Shown here: one piece after another, positions 42,050-51,772 of the stretch
Numbering within the stretch: the stretch's first letter is position 1
How the letters are laid out: each line of letters starts with the position of its first letter
Assembly (NCBI RefSeq): GCF_021554725.1
Contig: NZ_JAIZDP010000002.1
Span: 62,001 to 126,000, forward strand
DNA: 64,000 nt
Direction of reading: 5' to 3'
Source: Sinomonas notoginsengisoli
GTDB taxonomy: Bacteria; Actinomycetota; Actinomycetes; Actinomycetales; Micrococcaceae
Notes under the pieces: generated by a model
The model's database searches: none
The model's input: only the letters and a program-made list of their open reading frames with translations
What the model was told of the DNA's origin: nothing
Position numbers and translations under genes: made by a program

Positions 42050-42512
42050 TCAGGGGGTTGGTTTGGCTGTCCTGATCGTGGAACCGTCGGTGTTGATCAC
42101 CGTGCTAGATCCGAGCGGAGCCTTGAGCGTGATGGTGATGTCATGATTCTTGGCTACCTGACAGGTGCTTGAGGAATCGGGTCCTCGGGAAACAGTGATG
42201 GTGACAGTGACGGAATCGGCCTGTTCCTTGGCTTCCGTCGCACGCACCATATCCGGCAGTGACGGTGATCGAGTTGGACGCTTGGTCGGTCCGATAGGCG
42301 AACAGAACCGCGAGGTAGTTACCCGGGCCCTGCGGGGGGACGGTGTGAACGGGGTTGGGCTCCGGGGGACTGGCGCACCCACAAGCCAGAAGCCCTATTA
42401 GGAGAACTGCTCCTGTGCGTGACGCTACCCGGACCAAGCGGTGTCCAGCCTGGATGGGCCCAGTAGGCGTCCCCTTCGTGCCTGCCAGAGCTGCGCTGAC
42501 GCTCATGCCCAA
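42050..42512 (-). pseudogene. Frameshifted lipoprotein gene carried inside the IS
   Basis: From 42512 the frame encodes a signal segment TGAVLLIGLLACGCAS (lipobox) and continues to SNSITVTAGYGA near 42245. There the sense continues in another frame: TEAKEQADSVTVTITVSRG, STCQVAKNHDITITL and GSSTVINTDGS, ending at 42050. The joined product would be about 150 residues, a small beta-rich lipoprotein. Its position between the transposase and the right inverted repeat makes it a passenger gene. Function unknown. Confidence 0.6.
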
Positions 42513-42753
42513 AGCTTAAGCGCTGCTGGCGGGCACCGCGGCCGAGAGTCACCAGCGAGCTCCAGCAGCGCGCCCGCACCGCCTCAGACGAGTGAATGAG
42601 CCGAGCAATTCCGTATCTGTGTGACTACTTCAGCTAAGCAGATACCCAACTTCCAACTACTAGCCATCTTCCACATCTTCGACTAGTATCGAAGATATAT
42701 TCGAATGCACCGGATCAGATGCCATCGAACCAATGCACTGGGGGGAGGGAACC

Positions 42754-44343
42754 ATGCACGCTCCGACCGCGGCCACCCTCCTGCCGGCTTCGGCGTCCGT
42801 TGCCTTCGCCTCCCGCGACCCGGGCGCGCTGCACGGCGCCCTGTGGATTGATCCCGCCTCGCTTGCACGGCCCGAGCAGACAGCACGTGCAATCAAGGCG
42901 CTCGCGGATTTCGACGCCTACAGCGCGGCCGCGAGAGCGTTTCTGGTGAACCTTCTCGGGCAACAGATCGCCGAGGAGCCGCTTGAAGGGCGCGCGGGCC
43001 AGCCCACACGGCTCGGCGGGGAGCTCGCACACGCTGCGACTGTCTCGGAGGTCGCACTGCTGACGAACACGTCGGAGGCTGTGGCAGCGCGTATGGTGAA
43101 CTTTTCCAACGCGCTCGTCGATCGCCATCCTGCCCTCCACGATGCCCTTGCGTCCGGGGATACCACCGAGGCCCACATCAAGGTCATCCTGGACCAGGCC
43201 TCGACCCTCCCTGAGGAGGCGGCCGAGGCGCTGGGAGCCGAGGCGCTGCAGCGCCTTCGCTCTCGCAAAGGCCACCCACGCACGCCCGGCGAACTCCGCG
43301 CGGTGGTCAAGGCCCTGCGGGAACGCCTGCACCCCGAATCCATCGTTCGTCGCACGGCACGCGCCACGGCTGACCGCGGGGTGTGGCTCCAGCCCGAGGA
43401 CGACGGCCTGTGCACGCTGACGGCCCTGCTCCCCGTCGAGATAGGGTTCGCGGCATACAAACGCATCGACGCGACGGCCCGTGCTTCGCATGGCGCGGAG
43501 GGGGAACACCGCACCATGCCGCAACTGCGCGCAGACGCCCTGGCGCAGGCGTTGCTCGTCGACGCCGGGGCCGGGCCGAGGAGCGCAAGCGACGTCTCCG
43601 GCCTGACAAGACTCGATGATGCGACGCGCCCGGCACCGGTCCACATCCCCGAGGACCTCGCGGACCTCGTCAGAGCGGAGATCGTTGTGCACATCCCCGC
43701 CAGCGTCGCGCTCGGCGCCTCGGACAACGTCGCGGAGCTCGAGGGCCACGGGGTCATCGACGCCCACACTGCCCGCGCACTCGCCGCAGCGGCGCCCACG
43801 TGGCAACGGATCTGGACGGACGCTGACGGCACACCGGTCCGACTCGGACGCTCCGCATATCGACCGCCCGAAGCGCTCAAGCGCTTCATCCGGTACAGGG
43901 ATGGAACATGCGTGGTGCCCGGATGCACCCGCGCGGCTCGACGCTCTGAGGTTGACCACACGATTGAATGGCAGGACGGCGGGACAACCGACGCAGACAA
44001 CCTCGCACTGCTGTGTCCCAAGCACCACGCGCTCAAGTCGCTCGCGGTCTTCACCATTCGCCGCGAGGCACACGATGAAGAGGGCCGGGTCGGTGACGAA
44101 GGGCCCATCAGCAGCAAGCTCATCTGGAAGACGTTGCTGGGCTTCGAGTATTCGGCCGAACCCCTCGATCGAAGCCATATTCTCGGCCCGCGTGCCGTCG
44201 AACTCGATCCCGGCGCCGCAACGACAACGTCAGTGGCAACAGATCGGCTCTCGGTGGATCGGCCCCCTGGTCCCGGGCCAACGCAACCAAGACCGCAGCA
44301 GCCGCAACTACAGCCGCCACCCCTGCAACCGCCGCCGTTCTAG
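42754..44343 (+). CDS. DUF222 / HNH endonuclease-domain protein (13E12 repeat type)
   Basis: A 529-residue protein. A long helical DUF222 domain (about 25-340) is followed by an HNH core: CVVPGCTRAARRSEVDHTIEW, then GGTTDADNLALLCPKHHALKS with paired CxxC-type Cys and His. The C-terminus is a Pro/Gln tail (QPRPQQPQLQPPPLQPPP). Such genes are multi-copy in Micrococcales and often lie beside mobile DNA. The ATG at 42754 is preferred because GGGGGGAGGG lies just upstream; an earlier ATG at 42733 lacks one. Confidence 0.88.
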   Translation: MHAPTAATLLPASASVAFASRDPGALHGALWIDPASLARPEQTARAIKALADFDAYSAAARAFLVNLLGQQIAEEPLEGRAGQPTRLGGELAHAATVSEVALLTNTSEAVAARMVNFSNALVDRHPALHDALASGDTTEAHIKVILDQASTLPEEAAEALGAEALQRLRSRKGHPRTPGELRAVVKALRERLHPESIVRRTARATADRGVWLQPEDDGLCTLTALLPVEIGFAAYKRIDATARASHGAEGEHRTMPQLRADALAQALLVDAGAGPRSASDVSGLTRLDDATRPAPVHIPEDLADLVRAEIVVHIPASVALGASDNVAELEGHGVIDAHTARALAAAAPTWQRIWTDADGTPVRLGRSAYRPPEALKRFIRYRDGTCVVPGCTRAARRSEVDHTIEWQDGGTTDADNLALLCPKHHALKSLAVFTIRREAHDEEGRVGDEGPISSKLIWKTLLGFEYSAEPLDRSHILGPRAVELDPGAATTTSVATDRLSVDRPPGPGPTQPRPQQPQLQPPPLQPPPF

Positions 44344-44404
44344 ACCGCGGCAGCTTGTGCGCACGGCTGTCAGCCCCCTGCCCTGCACGCAGCAACGTAC
44401 AGCC

Positions 44405-46522
44405 CTACAGCCCCAGCTCCTTTGGGAGCTCGCGGGTCTCCCCCAGCACGTGCTCGGCAAGGAACGCGCTCACAACCCCATACCAGACCTTTGCGTGCTG
44501 GGGCTGGAGGATCCAGTGGTTCTCGTCCGGGAAGTACAGGAATCGGTGCGGGGTCCGGCCCGCGTCATCGGCGGCGAGCTGAGAGGCGGAGATCAGCTCC
44601 CACCACAGGCGCAGCCCCTCGCCGACCGGGACGCGGTAGTCCTTGTCGCCGTGGATCACGAGCATGGGCGTGCGGATCTCAGCGACCGAGCGATGCGGCG
44701 AGTTGGCCTGCATCATGGCCTCATCCATTTCCTTGGCCCAGTACAGCGCCATGTCGGTGGTGGGGCCGAACGCATCGAGCGCCCAGAGGCTCGCGTGCGT
44801 CACAATCGCCCGGAAGCGGTCGGTGTGCCCCGCCACCCAATTGGCCATGTACCCGCCGAACGAGCCACCCATCGCGGCGGTCCGAGCGGGGTCGAGGTCG
44901 TCGCGCCGGAGGGCTGCGTCGGTGATCGCCATGAGGTCCCTGAAGGGTGCGTCGCCCCAGCGTCCCCAGCCCCTGTCGATGAACGCCTGTCCATAGCCGG
45001 TTGACAGCGCGGGGTCCGGCAGCAGCACGGCGTAGCCTTGAGCTATCAGAAGCCAGGGATTCCACCGCCACGTCCACGCGTTCCACGAGCCGATCGGCCC
45101 GCCGTGGATCCACAGGAGGAGCGGATGCTTGCCGCCCTCCGGAGCCGCAGCAGGGAGCGCGAGCCACGCGCGCACGGGGGTGCCGTCCGCGGCCGTCGCC
45201 GTCACCTCCTCGAGCCGGCCTGGGATCTGGGGCCGCTCGGCAGGGTTGTTGAGGCGCACCGTCTCACCGGAGCCGAGGTCTATCCGCACGACCTCGGGGG
45301 GCATCAGGTAAGAGCTGCGCAGCGCGTAGGCGCGCTCCCCGTCCGGCGAGACGACGACGTCGGTGTACGCCGCGTCGTCGTGCGTCAGACGGGCGACCTC
45401 CCCAGTGGCGACGTCGATGCGGAACACGGGCGAGCGGCCCTGATCGTCAGCGGTGACGAGCAGCGCGGAGCCGTCGGGCACCCAGTCGCACGGGTGCGGC
45501 ATGCGGTCCCAATCGGGGGCAAGGCGTCGGAGCTGGCCGGTCTCCACGTCCAGAAGGTGCAGCTCGGAGCGATAGGCGCTGGTCGGCGTCGTGTGCGGCT
45601 CTACTACCACAGCGACGGTCCGGCCGTCGGGGCTGACCGGCCCCGGGAGGTAGTCCATCCGCTCCTCGGAGAGGATGGTGCGGCGAGTGCCCGAGGCGAC
45701 GTCGATCGCGACGAGTTCACTGCGCAGATCGCCCTTGGCCAAGTGCTTCGCCACGGAGGCATACAGCGTGCGGCCGTCCGGGCTCGCGAACGCGTCGCCG
45801 AAGCGGAGTCCCGCGCCGATGTCCGGAGTGAGGTTGCGCAGCTCGAGGGCCGGCGCCTCGTCGACCGTGGAGGGCTTTCCGCTCTCGGACTCGGCCTTCG
45901 AACGCTCGACGGCGAACAGGCGCGGCTGCGCGGGTCCCAGATCCGAATCCCAGAAGCGCACGGGGTACGAGGAGTGCAGGATGGCTGCGACCTTGCCCTC
46001 CTTGCGCGTCTTGCGGCGCGCCTCGTCGTCCGACTCGTCAGTGCTGCCCGCCAGCACGGAGGCCTGCACGAACGTCGCATCCGCCTTCTGTGCAGTGATG
46101 ACGCGTTCGACGCCGCCCGCACGGCTGAGCACGACTCTCGCCTCGCCGCCGGCCCGGGGCAGGAGCCACAGCGCGTTGACCGGGTCCTCGTCGGGCTTCT
46201 CAGGGTCGGGACGGGCCGAGGTGAAGTAGAGGTCGCCGTTGGCGGCGAAGGCGGCGCCGGCCTCACCCTTGGCGCTGCGCGTGATGCGGCGTGCCGGCGT
46301 CCGTCCGGCAGGATCGATCTCCCAGAGTGCGGTCCCGTACTCGGTGCCCTTGCCGTTGAGGGTAGCTACCGTGGTCACAAGCCGAGTACCGTCGGGACTC
46401 AGCGCGAGGCCGGAGAGGCGCGGGATGGCCACATAGTGGTCGAGGTCGTGGAACGGGGTCTCGGGCCGCGGCGCGGGCTCTGCGGCGTCGGGGTGGGATT
46501 CTGCGGCGGTCTCGGCAGTCAT
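44405..46522 (-). CDS. S9 family prolyl oligopeptidase-type peptidase
   Basis: About 705 residues. The N-terminal two thirds form a beta-propeller with repeated 'LSPDGTRLV' or 'VSPDGERAYAL' blades. The C-terminal hydrolase domain has catalytic Ser in GGSFGGYM, Asp in HGDKDYRVP and His in ENHWIL, the order of acylaminoacyl-peptidase-like S9C enzymes. No signal peptide, so it is cytoplasmic and trims short peptides. The ATG at 46522 is used; a TTG 12 bases upstream would be the only longer start. It converges on the HNH gene. Confidence 0.92.
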   Translation of the reverse strand: MTAETAAESHPDAAEPAPRPETPFHDLDHYVAIPRLSGLALSPDGTRLVTTVATLNGKGTEYGTALWEIDPAGRTPARRITRSAKGEAGAAFAANGDLYFTSARPDPEKPDEDPVNALWLLPRAGGEARVVLSRAGGVERVITAQKADATFVQASVLAGSTDESDDEARRKTRKEGKVAAILHSSYPVRFWDSDLGPAQPRLFAVERSKAESESGKPSTVDEAPALELRNLTPDIGAGLRFGDAFASPDGRTLYASVAKHLAKGDLRSELVAIDVASGTRRTILSEERMDYLPGPVSPDGRTVAVVVEPHTTPTSAYRSELHLLDVETGQLRRLAPDWDRMPHPCDWVPDGSALLVTADDQGRSPVFRIDVATGEVARLTHDDAAYTDVVVSPDGERAYALRSSYLMPPEVVRIDLGSGETVRLNNPAERPQIPGRLEEVTATAADGTPVRAWLALPAAAPEGGKHPLLLWIHGGPIGSWNAWTWRWNPWLLIAQGYAVLLPDPALSTGYGQAFIDRGWGRWGDAPFRDLMAITDAALRRDDLDPARTAAMGGSFGGYMANWVAGHTDRFRAIVTHASLWALDAFGPTTDMALYWAKEMDEAMMQANSPHRSVAEIRTPMLVIHGDKDYRVPVGEGLRLWWELISASQLAADDAGRTPHRFLYFPDENHWILQPQHAKVWYGVVSAFLAEHVLGETRELPKELGL

Positions 46523-46618
46523 GTCCCGATTCAACTCGGATTGTGGCGCAAAGCACAGACCCGTTCACTGTTGGTGAAACAGTTCTTTCAGGCCTCGCTA
46601 CCGCCGGAAACCTGGCCC

Positions 46619-47293
46619 TCAGACCTCACCAAAACCCGCCTCGACCTGGCCCCTGACAAACGCAATCGCCTTGGCGGCATCCGGCCCCGAGGCCTCCACC
46701 ACCAGCTGCTGCCCTTGACGCGCACCCAGTGCCATCAGGGCCATGACGGACTGGCCGTCCACGCCATTGATGGTCACCTCGGCGTCGAACGCCGAGAGGC
46801 GCCCGGCCAGTACCGCCGCGGGGCGGGCATGCAGGCCCATGGGATTCTCCAGCGTCAGGACTGCGGACTCCGTGGGCTCGCCGAGTTCCGGCGGTTCCTC
46901 GGCCTCGGCGCCGCGCACTGCCTCCTCGGCGGCCCTCGCCACGCCGTCGAGACCCGCGCCCGCCTTCGAGGCGACGGCAGCCGCCACTGCCCCTTCGACG
47001 AGGGCGGCATCGGCGATCCGGATTCGCGCACGCTGATCGTCGTCGAGGAACTCGAGCACCGATTCCGCCGTCATGACGGCCGAGCCGAGGTCGGTCAGGA
47101 CCACGACGCCCTCCCCGCTGTCCGCGGAGCCGACGCCGTCCATGACCTTCTCGAACGAGGTGCCCACACCGCCGTCATCCGTCCCACCCGCCGCGGCAAG
47201 CGGAACACCGTCCGCCATCTGCCCGGCAACCTCGACCACCCCCTCGGCGAGCCGTGCCGAGTGGGAGACGATGAGTAGCCCGACAGGAGTCAC
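46619..47293 (-). CDS. dhaM: PTS-dependent dihydroxyacetone kinase phosphotransfer subunit DhaM
   Basis: A 224-residue fusion. Residues 1-125 are the EIIA-mannose-like domain with phosphorylatable His in LIVSHSARLAEG and the DLGSA motif. Residues about 140-224 are an HPr domain with NPMGLHARPAA. It receives phosphate from EI and re-phosphorylates ADP on DhaL. The EI-like C-terminal domain of enterobacterial DhaM is absent. The GTG start overlaps the dhaL stop codon by four bases. Confidence 0.93.
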   Translation of the reverse strand: MTPVGLLIVSHSARLAEGVVEVAGQMADGVPLAAAGGTDDGGVGTSFEKVMDGVGSADSGEGVVVLTDLGSAVMTAESVLEFLDDDQRARIRIADAALVEGAVAAAVASKAGAGLDGVARAAEEAVRGAEAEEPPELGEPTESAVLTLENPMGLHARPAAVLAGRLSAFDAEVTINGVDGQSVMALMALGARQGQQLVVEASGPDAAKAIAFVRGQVEAGFGEV

Positions 47294-47943
47294 GCGTCAG
47301 CCTTGCTCATCGTCGCTGTGACGGCGGCGCGCAGGATGTATGCGGTCGAGACGGCGCCCGGGTCCACATGCCCGGCACTGCGTTCGCCCAGATAGCTTGC
47401 GCGGCCCTTGCGGGCGACGAGCGGCTTGGTGGCCTCGGCCCCCGCCTCAGCGGCGGCGGCCGCAGCAGCGAGCGCGGCCGTGCCGTCGGCGGCTTTCCCG
47501 GCGGCGTCGACCGCGGGCGTCCACGCATCCACCATCGTCTTGTCCCCGGCCTGGGCCTTTCCACGAGCCACAATTCCGTCGCGGGCGGCGGCGAGCATCG
47601 CAGCGACGGCTTGCCCGTCGAGCGCCACGCCATCGCCGACCGCGGTGGAGGCGCGCAGGTACGCCGTCCCGTAGAGGGGCCCGGCGGCACCGCCCACCTT
47701 GCTCATGAGCATCATCGCCGCCATCTTGAGCGCGGCCGCCACCGAGTCCGGCGACTCCTCATCGAGCTTGGCGACGATGGCGCGGAAGCCGCGGTCCATA
47801 TTCTCCCCGTGGTCGCCGTCGCCGATCGCACGGTCCAGATCGATCAGCTCCTCTCGGTGCACCCCGATCACGCGCGCGCTCTCGCGAAGCCAGCGCTCGG
47901 CCCAGGCCTTGTCCAGCACCGCGTTGTCCGAGCCCGCCATCAT
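47290..47943 (-). CDS. dhaL: Dihydroxyacetone kinase ADP-binding subunit DhaL
   Basis: A 217-residue all-helical Dha[14 protein letters not shown] supplies the Asp residues that hold the two Mg ions and [18 protein letters not shown] and the late GHVDPGAVS complete the site. It transfers phosphate to dihydroxyacetone bound on DhaK. The ATGATG start overlaps the dhaK stop codon, so translation is coupled. Confidence 0.95.
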   Translation of the reverse strand: MMAGSDNAVLDKAWAERWLRESARVIGVHREELIDLDRAIGDGDHGENMDRGFRAIVAKLDEESPDSVAAALKMAAMMLMSKVGGAAGPLYGTAYLRASTAVGDGVALDGQAVAAMLAAARDGIVARGKAQAGDKTMVDAWTPAVDAAGKAADGTAALAAAAAAAEAGAEATKPLVARKGRASYLGERSAGHVDPGAVSTAYILRAAVTATMSKADA

Positions 47944-48941
47944 GCACCCCAGCGGAGGGCCGCCGTGTGGACGGGTGCGTCCCAGAGCTCCGTGAGCTCG
48001 TCATCGAGCCTCAGGACAGTGACGGAGCAGCCTTGCATCTCCAGCGACGTGACGTAGTTGCCCACCAGGCTCCGCTCCACGGTGATGCCGCGGTCCTCGA
48101 GCAGCTGCACGGCCCTGCGGTAGACGATGTACAGCTCGGACAGCGGAGTGCCGCCCATGCCGTTGACAAACAGCAGGGCCTTCTCGCCCGTACCGATGCC
48201 GAGGTCCTCGGCCACGGGCGTGAGCAGGTGCTCCGTGAGCGCGTCCGCGGGCTCGAGCCCCACGCGGTGGCGGCCCGGCTCGCCATGGATGCCAATGCCG
48301 ATCTCGATCTCGTTCTCGGCGAGCTCGAAGCTCGGCTTGCCCGCGTGTGGGACCGTGCACGGGGTCAGGGCGAGGCCCATTGAGCGGACGTTCGCCACGA
48401 CCTTCTGGCCCACCGCCTCGACCTCATCGAGGGAGTCACCGCGTTCCGCCGCCGCCCCCGCGATCTTCTCCACGAGGACCGTGCCCGCCACCCCGCGGCG
48501 TCCAGCAGTGTAGAGGGAGTCCTCGACGGCCACATCGTCGTTGACCAGGACCGTCCGGACCTCGATTCCCTCGGCGGCGCACATCTCGTCAGCGGTCTCG
48601 AAGTTGAGGACGTCCCCCGTGTAGTTCTTCACGATGTGCACCACACCGGCGCCACCGTCCGCGGCCTGCGTCGCCGGGATGATCTGGTCCGGGGTGGGCG
48701 ACGTGAAGACGGCGCCGGGAATGGCGGCATCGAGCATCCCTCGGCCCACATAGCCCGCGTGGAGGGGCTCATGGCCGCTTCCACCGCCGGAGACTAGGCC
48801 CACCTTGCCCTGGACGGTACCACCGGCGCGGCTGACGAACATCGGGTCGGGATGGACGGTGACGAGGTCCGCATGGGCTAGGCCAAAGCCCTCCACCGAC
48901 TCGTTCACCACCCTCCGGGGATCGTTGATGAGCTTCTTCAT
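47940..48941 (-). CDS. dhaK: Dihydroxyacetone kinase substrate-binding subunit DhaK
   Basis: A 333-residue Dha[20 protein letters not shown] at the start, [19 protein letters not shown] with the His that binds dihydroxyacetone covalently as a hemiaminal, and [15 protein letters not shown] are all diagnostic. GGAG lies seven bases upstream of the ATG at 48941. It is the first gene of dhaKLM and is divergent from the ROK regulator, across a 231-base region likely to hold both promoters. Confidence 0.96.
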   Translation of the reverse strand: MKKLINDPRRVVNESVEGFGLAHADLVTVHPDPMFVSRAGGTVQGKVGLVSGGGSGHEPLHAGYVGRGMLDAAIPGAVFTSPTPDQIIPATQAADGGAGVVHIVKNYTGDVLNFETADEMCAAEGIEVRTVLVNDDVAVEDSLYTAGRRGVAGTVLVEKIAGAAAERGDSLDEVEAVGQKVVANVRSMGLALTPCTVPHAGKPSFELAENEIEIGIGIHGEPGRHRVGLEPADALTEHLLTPVAEDLGIGTGEKALLFVNGMGGTPLSELYIVYRRAVQLLEDRGITVERSLVGNYVTSLEMQGCSVTVLRLDDELTELWDAPVHTAALRWGA

Positions 48942-49172
48942 GTGTCGCTCCTTCGCACGCTCGCACGCGTCGTCGGGGGGTGTGGTTGGAGCGTACCGCG
49001 GGGTGCGGGGGAAGGACAGCTTTGGCCCGAGCGCACACGGCGCAAGAACCCCGACGACGGGCAGGGCGGAGGCGCGCCCATCTCCCTTTGACTCCGCGGC
49101 ACTTCTGTCTGATGATTGAACGAAAGCAGACCGCACCGAGACTGATCCCATCCGCCGATTGAAGGTCCACCC

Positions 49173-50363
49173 ATGCCAGATGAAGCGCTCACCGGCGCCG
49201 CAGGAGCGGCGTCCCACGGGCGCATCCTCGAGCTCATCCGAAGCGGCGACGGGCTTTCACGCCAGCAACTCCTGGGCGCGACCGGGATGTCCCGGGCAAC
49301 GCTGTACGAGCGTCTCGACGCGTTGGAACGGGCCGGGTACGTCTACGAGGCCGAGTCGCTCGCAGCCACAGGCGGACGCCGGCCGAGGAACATCCGGTTC
49401 GACGACCGCGGCCGGGTAATCCTGGCCCTCGCGGTCGGGCAGACCAGGGCCACCGCCAGCGTCGCGGACACAACGGGGACTTCCCTCCGCTCCGTCGTGC
49501 TCAAGCACGACATCGCCGCGCCCGCGTCGGACGTGCTCGGCCCGCTCATCCACGCCGGTCAGGCACTCCTCGAGCAGGGGGGCGCCCGCGAGCGGCTTGT
49601 GGGCGTCGGGGTCGCCCTTCCCGCGCCAATCGACGCCGAGACCGGCCGAGTCGTCAACGCCACAACCGTCCCCCTCTGGAGCGCAGACGCCGCCGTCACG
49701 CTGCTCGGCGAGACCTGGGACGTCCCCCTCGTCTTCGAGAACGATACGATGGCGGCAGCCCTCGGCGAACGCTCGGGAGACCACGAGACCCTGGTCTACG
49801 TCAAGGTGGGCTCAGGTATCGGCTGCGGCATCGTGGTGGATGGATCGATCCTCCGCGGAGCGGCCGGAGCAGCCGGAAGCATCGGCCACATTCGCGTGGC
49901 ACCCGGCGGTCCACTGTGCAAATGCGGGAGACACGGCTGTTTGGCCGCATTCAGCTCAGGCCTCGCCATTATGCAACAGCTGAAACCGCATCGCCACCTC
50001 ACATTGGATCAAATACGCTACGCGGCCGAGCAGGGAGACGAGGAAGTCATCCGAATTCTGCAGCACGCGGCAGCAGTCCTCGCGAGCGAATTGAATGCCA
50101 CCGTGACCACCATCAATCCGCATCGCCTTGTCTTAGGAGGACGAATAGGAACACTTCGGGCATTTGCAGATGCGGTCCGCGAAAGAATTCTCGTGGACGT
50201 TGTCGACCGCATCTCCGAGGGGCTCGCCGTGCAGACTGGGGCTCCTGACGACCGGAGCGCGGTACGTGGACTAGCCACCCTCGTCGTCCGGAAGGTGTTC
50301 GATCCTTCAGCCATCGACAGTGCAATATCCGCTTCACATCACAGGTCGCATAGCGTAGCCTGA
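49173..50363 (+). CDS. ROK family transcriptional regulator
   Basis: A 396-residue ROK protein. The N-terminal winged helix-turn-helix is [43 protein letters not shown]. The ROK sugar-kinase fold follows with [29 protein letters not shown] and the zinc-binding [12 protein letters not shown] motif. It probably senses a sugar or polyol and controls dhaKLM, the downstream transporter operon, or both. GAAGG precedes the ATG. From about residue 270 the codon use is noticeably less GC-rich (49960-50180). Confidence 0.88.
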   Translation: MPDEALTGAAGAASHGRILELIRSGDGLSRQQLLGATGMSRATLYERLDALERAGYVYEAESLAATGGRRPRNIRFDDRGRVILALAVGQTRATASVADTTGTSLRSVVLKHDIAAPASDVLGPLIHAGQALLEQGGARERLVGVGVALPAPIDAETGRVVNATTVPLWSADAAVTLLGETWDVPLVFENDTMAAALGERSGDHETLVYVKVGSGIGCGIVVDGSILRGAAGAAGSIGHIRVAPGGPLCKCGRHGCLAAFSSGLAIMQQLKPHRHLTLDQIRYAAEQGDEEVIRILQHAAAVLASELNATVTTINPHRLVLGGRIGTLRAFADAVRERILVDVVDRISEGLAVQTGAPDDRSAVRGLATLVVRKVFDPSAIDSAISASHHRSHSVA

Positions 50364-50390
50364 GGCCCGCGCGGAATAGGGAGCCCAATA

Positions 50391-50476
50391 ATCAACCTTT
50401 GGTGCCGGGCATCAGGGGTTATTACGCATGCATTCATAAAAGGGCAAGTTAAGGCAGAATTAACCAAAAGGTTCAT
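50391..50476. promoter_or_regulatory. AT-rich control region with a repeated AACCTTT(T)GGT-like motif
   Basis: The 251 bases between the ROK gene and the binding-protein gene are far more AT-rich than the surroundings. ATCAACCTTTGGT occurs at 50391-50403 and its near-complement TAACCAAAAGGTTCAT at 50461-50476. These could be operator half-sites for the ROK regulator; that is inference from position and repetition. Confidence 0.35.
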
Positions 50477-50614
50477 CCCATTTAAGGCCAACAGCTGCAA
50501 TTAGCCACACATCCAACAGAACCTTAATTCGGCCCGACGGAGACCCCCCACTCACAGTCGCGGGCCAACACCGGCTTGAGCGATCTACTCGAGTCCTCAC
50601 ACAGGAGAACCCCT

Positions 50615-51772
50615 ATGAAGTTCACGACTGCTCTGCGTTCCGGCGTGGCCATCGCCGCGCTGACGCTGGCTGTATCGGGCTGCGCCCAAAGCAGCACCGC
50701 CGCGAAGAACAATGCTGGCGACACCGGCAGCAAGACCGTTAAGGTCTTCATCAGCGGCGATACCAACATCCAGAACCTCTGGGAGAAAGATCTCGCCCCG
50801 AGCTTCGAGAAAGCCAACCCCGGCTACAAGGTCCAGGTACAGATCGACCTCCACGGCGAGCACGATTCCCAGACCCTCGCCAAGCTCACAAGCTCTGTCG
50901 AGCAGAAGAAGGACGCCGACTTCGACCTCGTCGACGGCGGGTTCGTCCCCAAGGCTTCGGGCGCCAACCTTCTCGAGAAGGTCGACACAAACTCGATCGC
51001 GGCCCTCGCCGACATCCCGGGCGATGTGGTCAAGGCCGGCGGCCAGGGCGGCATCCCGTACCGCGGCTCCTCGGTGCTCCTCGCGTACGACACAAAGACT
51101 GTTGCGACCCCGCCGAAGACCCTCGACGAGCTCCTCGCATGGATCAAGGCCAACCCCGGCAAGTTCACATACAACTCACCGAAGTCCGGTGGCTCGGGTG
51201 CGGCCTTTGTCACGACTGTCCTGGACAAGTACGTCCCCGCGGATGCACGCCAGAAGATGACGGTGGGCTACGAGAAGGACCTGGAGTCGAACTGGGACAG
51301 CGGCTGGGAAGAGCTTCGCGGCCTGAACCCCTTCGTGTACCAGAAGGGCGTCTACCCGAACGGCAACAAGCAGACCCTCGAGCTCCTTGCGAGCGGCCAG
51401 ATCTCGATGGCGCCGGTCTGGAGCGACCAGTTCCTCACTGGGTCGACCAACGGAACGATTCCGGCGACGGTCAAGTCCACGCAGATTTCCAACCCCTCGT
51501 TCACGGGCGGGGCGGCGTACCTCGGCATCCCGGTGAACAGCCCCAACAAGGAGGCCGCACTCAAGCTCGCGAACTTCGTCCTGCAGTCCGAGCAGCAGGC
51601 GGAGATCGTCAAGGAGATCTCTGGCTACCCTGCCATCTCGCTCGCCAAGCTCCCGGCGGACGTGAAGGGCAAGTTCGCCAACGCTGACACGAACAACCTG
51701 CGCAAGGGCTACTTCGACCAGATCTCGAAAGACATGAACAACCTCTGGGATCAGAAGGTCCCCGGCCAGTGA
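50615..51772 (+). CDS. ABC transporter extracellular solute-binding lipoprotein
   Basis: A 385-residue binding protein with a lipoprotein signal (lipobox VSGC). KTVKVFISGDTNIQNLWEKDLAPSFEKANPGYKV is the usual first strand-helix of the family-1/6-like binding proteins, and GIPYRGSSVLLAYDTK and VWSDQFLTG lie in the hinge and ligand region. It resembles the YnjB-type group by layout. Ligand unknown; downstream enzymes hint at a glycerophosphodiester. Its stop codon overlaps the permease GTG by four bases. Confidence 0.87.
   Translation: MKFTTALRSGVAIAALTLAVSGCAQSSTAAKNNAGDTGSKTVKVFISGDTNIQNLWEKDLAPSFEKANPGYKVQVQIDLHGEHDSQTLAKLTSSVEQKKDADFDLVDGGFVPKASGANLLEKVDTNSIAALADIPGDVVKAGGQGGIPYRGSSVLLAYDTKTVATPPKTLDELLAWIKANPGKFTYNSPKSGGSGAAFVTTVLDKYVPADARQKMTVGYEKDLESNWDSGWEELRGLNPFVYQKGVYPNGNKQTLELLASGQISMAPVWSDQFLTGSTNGTIPATVKSTQISNPSFTGGAAYLGIPVNSPNKEAALKLANFVLQSEQQAEIVKEISGYPAISLAKLPADVKGKFANADTNNLRKGYFDQISKDMNNLWDQKVPGQ

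Larger units (their letters stand above)
40900..42650 (+). mobile_element. IS1595-family (ISXO2-like) insertion sequence
   Basis: The element is 1,751 bp. A 25-bp perfect inverted repeat lies at 40901-40925 and 42625-42649 (starting TTGGGTATCTGCTTAGC). It is flanked by the direct repeat TTCCAACT at 40892-40899 and 42651-42658; eight bases is the usual IS1595 target duplication. Inside are a frameshifted transposase and, on the opposite strand, a frameshifted lipoprotein gene. Caution: CCAACT also precedes the orphan end at 39837, so part of the flank could be ancestral IS-adjacent sequence. Confidence 0.82.
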
